Position numbers and translations under genes: made by a program. The notes beneath the pieces are model-generated. The model saw only the letters and a list, made by a program, of their open reading frames with translations. It was not told the DNA's origin and ran no database searches. A stretch of DNA of 7,762 bases from Nanohaloarchaea archaeon PL-Br10_U2g5. GTDB taxonomy: Archaea > Halobacteriota > Halobacteria > Halobacteriales > Haloferacaceae. Below are positions 4,488 through 7,762 of this stretch, in pieces; position 1 is the stretch's first letter, and every line of letters starts with the position of its first letter. The DNA lies in assembly GCA_001564205.1 (NCBI GenBank), contig LKMY01000069.1:1-7762 (forward strand). The letters run 5' to 3'.

Positions 4488-6935
4488 ATGACGTCCTTCC
4501 AGTCGACGATCGGCGACGACGAGGGGATCGCAGAGGAGTTGGCCGAGGGCCAGCGCGAGATCTCCATCGCCGAGTTCTTCGAGAAGAACAAACACATGCT
4601 CGGGTTCGACTCGGGCGCTCGCGGGCTCGTCACCGCCGTCAAGGAGGCGGTGGATAACGCGCTCGACGCGACCGAGGAGGCCGGCGTCCTCCCCGATATC
4701 TACATCGAAATCGAGGAGGTGGGCGACTACTACCGACTCATCATCGAGGACAACGGGCCGGGAATCACGAAAGAACAGCTCCCGAAGGTCTTTGGAAAGC
4801 TCTTGTACGGGAGCCGGTTCCATGTCAGAGAACAGTCTCGTGGTCAGCAAGGAATCGGGATTTCAGCGGCTGTACTGTACTCTCAGCTCACCTCCGGACA
4901 GCCGGCGAAGATCACCTCACGACCGAAGGGGCAGTCGCGAGCGCAGTACTTCGAGCTGATCATCGACACCGACACCAACGAGCCGGAGATCAAAGCCGAC
5001 CGGGAGACGACGTGGGACCGCCCGCACGGCACCCGGATCGAGCTGGAGATGGAGGCGAACATGCGCGCCCGGAACCAGCTCCACGACTACGTGAAACACA
5101 CCGCAGTCGTCAACCCGCACGCGCGGATCGAGCTCCGAGAGCCGGGGCTCACCGAACCACTGAAGTTCGAACGGGCGACCGACGAACTGCCGGCGGAGAC
5201 GAGCGAGATCCGCCCGCATCCCCACGGCGTCGAACTCGGCGCGCTGATCAAGATGCTGGAGGCGACCGAGTCGTACTCGGTCTCCGGATTCCTTCAAGAG
5301 GAGTTCACGCGAGTCGGGAAGAAGACCGCCGACAGCGTCATCGACAACTTCCGCGACGTCTACTACGGCCGCGAGCTGTCGTGGACGCCGCCGCGAGCAC
5401 ACGCCGACCGCGACGTTGAAACCGCGGTCGCCGACGCCGTCGTCAACAAGGGGAAGGCGGCGACGAGCGCCTTCGCCGAGGGCGTCGCGGAGACGATCGC
5501 AGGCAACGACCGACTCTCCCGCTCGGAGGTCGCCGAGATCGTCGACAACATCGCAGACACCGTCGAGGACGACACGGGTAAAACGTTCGGCGGAACGGTC
5601 CGCGAGAACGCGGTCGACGCGGCGTGGGGAGCGATCACCGGAATCGACACCGACAGCGACGGGGCGGCCGAGCCCGAGGAGAGCGAGTCGGAATCTCTTC
5701 TCGTCGCCGACGTGTACGCGCTCGTCGACGATGCGACCTCGACCCGCAAAGACGACGCGGCGGTCCAGGCGATGGCCGACGCCCTCGCGCGGCGGTTCGT
5801 GAACCTCGACGGCGACGCGTTCCGAATCACTCGCGACAATCTCGAACGGCTCGTCGCCGACGCCGCCTCGTTCGTCGACGAGCAGCACGACGCGACGTTC
5901 GGCGAGACCGCACGCGAGAACATCGTCGAGGCGTTCTGGTCGCGGGCGCGGACAGTGCCCGACGACCCGCCGAAGGTGCGGGATATCGGAGCCGACCGCG
6001 ACGCGTCAGCGGATCTGCTCGAGGCGATGCGAGAGACGAACATCCTCGCGCCGCCGACGGACTGCCTCGCGCCGATCACGGCCGAACTCGTCGAAGCCGG
6101 GCTCAGAAAGGAGTACGAAGCCGACTTCTACGCGGCGGCGACCCGCGACGCGGAGGTCCACGGCGGCGACCCGTTCATCGTCGAGGCCGGCATCGCCTAC
6201 GGCGGTGAGATCCCCGCGGAGGGCTCCGTCGAACTGCTTCGGTTCGCGAACCGGGTCCCGCTCGTCTACCAGCGCGGGGCCTGCGCGACGACGGACGTGA
6301 TCAAGTCGATCGGGTGGCGCAACTACGGGCTCGACCAACCCGGCGGGTCGGGGATGCCGAACGGCCCCGCAGTCATCAGCATCCACGTCGCGTCGACGAA
6401 CGTCCCGTTCACGAGCGAGTCGAAGGACGCGCTCGCGAACGTGCCGGCGATCGAAGACGAGATCGAACTCGCCGTTCGCGAGGCGGCCCGAGAGCTGAAA
6501 TCGTACCTCAACAAGCGGCGCTCGATGCAGCAACGCCGAGAGAAGCAGGACGTGCTCGGCAAGATCCTCCCTGAGATGGCCGACAAGGTCTCGGAGGTGA
6601 CTGGCCGACCGCGGCCCAACATCGACGGCGCGTTGGCACGGATCATGAACAACGTCAGCGTCGAACGAGAACTCGAAGACGGAACGGTGACACTGCGAGT
6701 CGAGAATCACTCCGACACGAACGAGCGGTTGGAGATCACGGACATCGTCACGACTGAGCCGACGGACCTGTCGGACGGTACCGTCGTCGATATGGACGGC
6801 GAGTGGTTCGTGCAGTGGAAACCCGAGGTGTCCTCGGGTGACGAGCGGGAACTGACATACACGGTTGCCGACGACGCCGACTTCGAGGTCAGCGTCGGCG
6901 GCGTCGAAACGGAGAAACTCACGGTGAACGCGTAA
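4488..6935 (+). CDS. top6B: DNA topoisomerase VI subunit B (ATPase subunit)
   Basis: This is the ATPase subunit of the A2B2 type IIB topoisomerase, which relaxes and decatenates DNA; 815 residues. The GHKL ATPase domain spans about 25-245: EAVDNALDA (53-61) holds catalytic Glu53 and Mg-binding Asn57, DNGPGI (88-93) binds adenine, and [10 protein letters not shown] (117-126) is the ATP lid. The H2TH region begins near 265 ([10 protein letters not shown], 275-284). The transducer resumes at about 522 ([20 protein letters not shown]), with FIVEAG at 563-568 and the switch Lys646 in SESKDA. Residues about 730-815 are beta-rich with a hydrophobic alternation like the C-terminal Ig-like domain of Methanosarcina Top6B. 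Sulfolobus Top6B is about 530 residues. Most of the excess is an acidic insertion at about 300-515 containing a duplicated repeat. Codons 112-132 are unusually A/T-ending. top6A follows with no gap. The start fits family homology and a TATA box 32 bp upstream. Confidence 0.97.
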   Translation: MTSFQSTIGDDEGIAEELAEGQREISIAEFFEKNKHMLGFDSGARGLVTAVKEAVDNALDATEEAGVLPDIYIEIEEVGDYYRLIIEDNGPGITKEQLPKVFGKLLYGSRFHVREQSRGQQGIGISAAVLYSQLTSGQPAKITSRPKGQSRAQYFELIIDTDTNEPEIKADRETTWDRPHGTRIELEMEANMRARNQLHDYVKHTAVVNPHARIELREPGLTEPLKFERATDELPAETSEIRPHPHGVELGALIKMLEATESYSVSGFLQEEFTRVGKKTADSVIDNFRDVYYGRELSWTPPRAHADRDVETAVADAVVNKGKAATSAFAEGVAETIAGNDRLSRSEVAEIVDNIADTVEDDTGKTFGGTVRENAVDAAWGAITGIDTDSDGAAEPEESESESLLVADVYALVDDATSTRKDDAAVQAMADALARRFVNLDGDAFRITRDNLERLVADAASFVDEQHDATFGETARENIVEAFWSRARTVPDDPPKVRDIGADRDASADLLEAMRETNILAPPTDCLAPITAELVEAGLRKEYEADFYAAATRDAEVHGGDPFIVEAGIAYGGEIPAEGSVELLRFANRVPLVYQRGACATTDVIKSIGWRNYGLDQPGGSGMPNGPAVISIHVASTNVPFTSESKDALANVPAIEDEIELAVREAARELKSYLNKRRSMQQRREKQDVLGKILPEMADKVSEVTGRPRPNIDGALARIMNNVSVERELEDGTVTLRVENHSDTNERLEITDIVTTEPTDLSDGTVVDMDGEWFVQWKPEVSSGDERELTYTVADDADFEVSVGGVETEKLTVNA
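5508..5951 (+). repeat. Duplicated helical repeat inside Top6B
   Basis: Residues 341-380 and 445-484 of Top6B align without gaps at a fixed offset of 104 residues (312 bp): copies at 5508-5627 and 5820-5939. By hand I count 15 identities in 40 positions, 10 of them in the last 15 residues, where [15 protein letters not shown] (366-380) faces [15 protein letters not shown] (470-484). The copies are predicted helical and separated by an acidic linker (385-404). DNA identity is low, so the duplication is old rather than a recent slippage. Confidence 0.8.
6923..6927 (+). promoter_or_regulatory. Ribosome binding site for top6A
   Basis: GGTGA at 6923-6927 lies 8 bases before the top6A ATG at 6936, inside the last codons of top6B. 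It complements the UCACC core at the 3' end of archaeal 16S rRNA. With no gap between the genes, this would let ribosomes re-initiate on top6A. It is the only convincing Shine-Dalgarno-like element found at a gene start in the window. Confidence 0.5.
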
Positions 6936-7762
6936 ATGACGACTGATAGCGACGCACGAGACGAGCTCATCGACCTGGCCGCGGACTTCTACGACCAGTT
7001 TGCAGGCGGACAAATTCCGGAGATTGAGCTCCCGACGCGAACGAAAAGCAACATCGAGTACGACACCGCGAGCGGCGTCTGGACGTACGGCGATCGTACG
7101 TCGACCCGGAGCGCGAACTCGGTCCGGGGAGCGCGCAAATTGCTGAAGGCGGCGTACACCATCGAATTCCTCTCGAATCAGCTTGACGATGGGCGCTCGT
7201 CGACGCTGCGTGAGCTGTACTACCTCTCCGAATCGTGGGACAACAACGAGGCGCAGTTCAAGTCACAGGACGAGTCGAACGACCTCGTCGAGGACTTGGA
7301 GATCGTAACCGGGGTCACCCGCGAAGACTTCCACATGCGTCCGGAGGAGTCGGGCGCGACCCTGATGGGCCCGCTGAAGCTCCGCGAGCAGACCCGCCGA
7401 GGCGAACGCGAAATCCACTGTCAGGAGGACGTCGGGGAGGGTGGCTACCAGATCCCGAACAACCCGGACATGATCGAGTTTCTCGACGACGACATCGACT
7501 TCGCGCTGGCCGTCGAGACCGGCGGGATGCGCGACCGACTCGTGGAGAACGGGTTCGACGAGGAGTACAACTGCCTCGTTATCCATCTCAAGGGGCAGCC
7601 GGCCCGGGCAACGCGGCGGATCACGAAGCGGGTTCACGACGAGCTCGACGTACCGATCGCGGTGTTCGCCGACGGCGACCCGTGGTCCTACCGGATCTAC
7701 GGCTCCGTGGCGTACGGCTCGATCAAGTCCGCGCACCTCTCGAAGTACCTCGCGACGCCGGA
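6936..7762 (+). CDS. top6A: DNA topoisomerase VI subunit A (Spo11-like cleavage subunit), cut by window edge
   Basis: This is the DNA-cleaving subunit of topoisomerase VI, related to eukaryotic Spo11. 275 codons are visible from the ATG at 6936, which directly follows the top6B TAA. The 5Y-CAP winged-helix domain contains [11 protein letters not shown] (91-101); the second Tyr, Tyr96, is expected to attack DNA and form the 5'-phosphotyrosine link. EIHCQED near 159-165 and IPNNP at 173-177 lie between the domains. The Toprim domain shows Glu193 (VETGG) and the pair Asp246/Asp248 (FADGDPW), the Mg2+-binding acidic triad. [18 protein letters not shown] (252-269) is the family's well conserved stretch after it. 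Family members are about 360-390 residues, so roughly the last quarter is missing. The gene is presumably co-transcribed and translationally coupled with top6B, giving equal subunit amounts. No frameshift or missing key residue is visible in the part present. Confidence 0.96.
   Translation, partial: MTTDSDARDELIDLAADFYDQFAGGQIPEIELPTRTKSNIEYDTASGVWTYGDRTSTRSANSVRGARKLLKAAYTIEFLSNQLDDGRSSTLRELYYLSESWDNNEAQFKSQDESNDLVEDLEIVTGVTREDFHMRPEESGATLMGPLKLREQTRRGEREIHCQEDVGEGGYQIPNNPDMIEFLDDDIDFALAVETGGMRDRLVENGFDEEYNCLVIHLKGQPARATRRITKRVHDELDVPIAVFADGDPWSYRIYGSVAYGSIKSAHLSKYLATP

Noticed and set aside
4488..6935. An intein inside top6B, considered because of its length.
   Set aside because: The extra residues at about 300-515 lack intein splice motifs (no Cys/Ser first residue block, no terminal His-Asn) and instead form an acidic helical repeat; the conserved ATP-lid site is uninterrupted.
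4917..7013. Long minus-strand open frames (4917-5888 and 6006-7013) opposite top6B, considered as antisense genes.
   Set aside because: They mirror the top6B codon pattern, have Arg/Asp/Val-rich composition and no motifs; GC-rich third positions readily keep such frames open.
1..7762. CRISPR arrays, tRNA or rRNA genes, insertion sequences and attachment sites.
   Set aside because: No spaced direct repeats, cloverleaf-like segments, transposase motifs or terminal inverted repeats were seen; all intergenic gaps are 167 bp or shorter.

Overview
The window looks like chromosomal DNA from a halophilic archaeon (Halobacteria). It is GC-rich with strong G/C third positions. Its proteins are acidic, AT-rich TATA-like boxes sit about 26 bp ahead of start codons with almost no 5' leader, and DNA topoisomerase VI is encoded as adjacent B and A subunits. 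Genus and species cannot be fixed from the sequence alone.

Layout. (1) Positions 1-1547, minus strand: a compact queD-queE-queC cluster for preQ0, the precursor of the archaeal tRNA base archaeosine. queC runs off the left edge. (2) Positions 1671-2234, plus strand: a UspA-family universal stress protein, divergent from queD across a 123-bp promoter region. (3) Positions 2247-3224, minus strand: birA, a biotin-protein ligase with an N-terminal winged-helix DNA-binding domain, convergent with the stress gene over only 12 bp. (4) Positions 3337-4320, minus strand: an NAD(P)-dependent short-chain dehydrogenase/reductase. (5) Positions 4488-7762, plus strand: top6B and then top6A, abutting with no gap. 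top6A is cut by the right edge.

Functional links. QueD, QueE and QueC catalyse consecutive steps from dihydroneopterin triphosphate to preQ0. The GTP cyclohydrolase before them and the tRNA transglycosylase after them are not in the window. Top6B (ATPase) and Top6A (Tyr/Toprim DNA cleavage) form the A2B2 type IIB topoisomerase. usp, birA and the dehydrogenase show no obvious functional link to either group.

No mobile element, CRISPR array, tRNA or rRNA was seen, and no non-coding stretch reaches 300 bases. This is mostly conserved housekeeping DNA and I see no undescribed multi-gene system. The signals most worth a second look are: a large insertion in the H2TH region of Top6B that contains an internally duplicated helical repeat; a sharply bounded AT-ending codon patch exactly over the Top6B ATP-lid motif; a perfect 12-bp tandem duplication that doubles the birA start codon; and an inverted repeat directly ahead of top6B.
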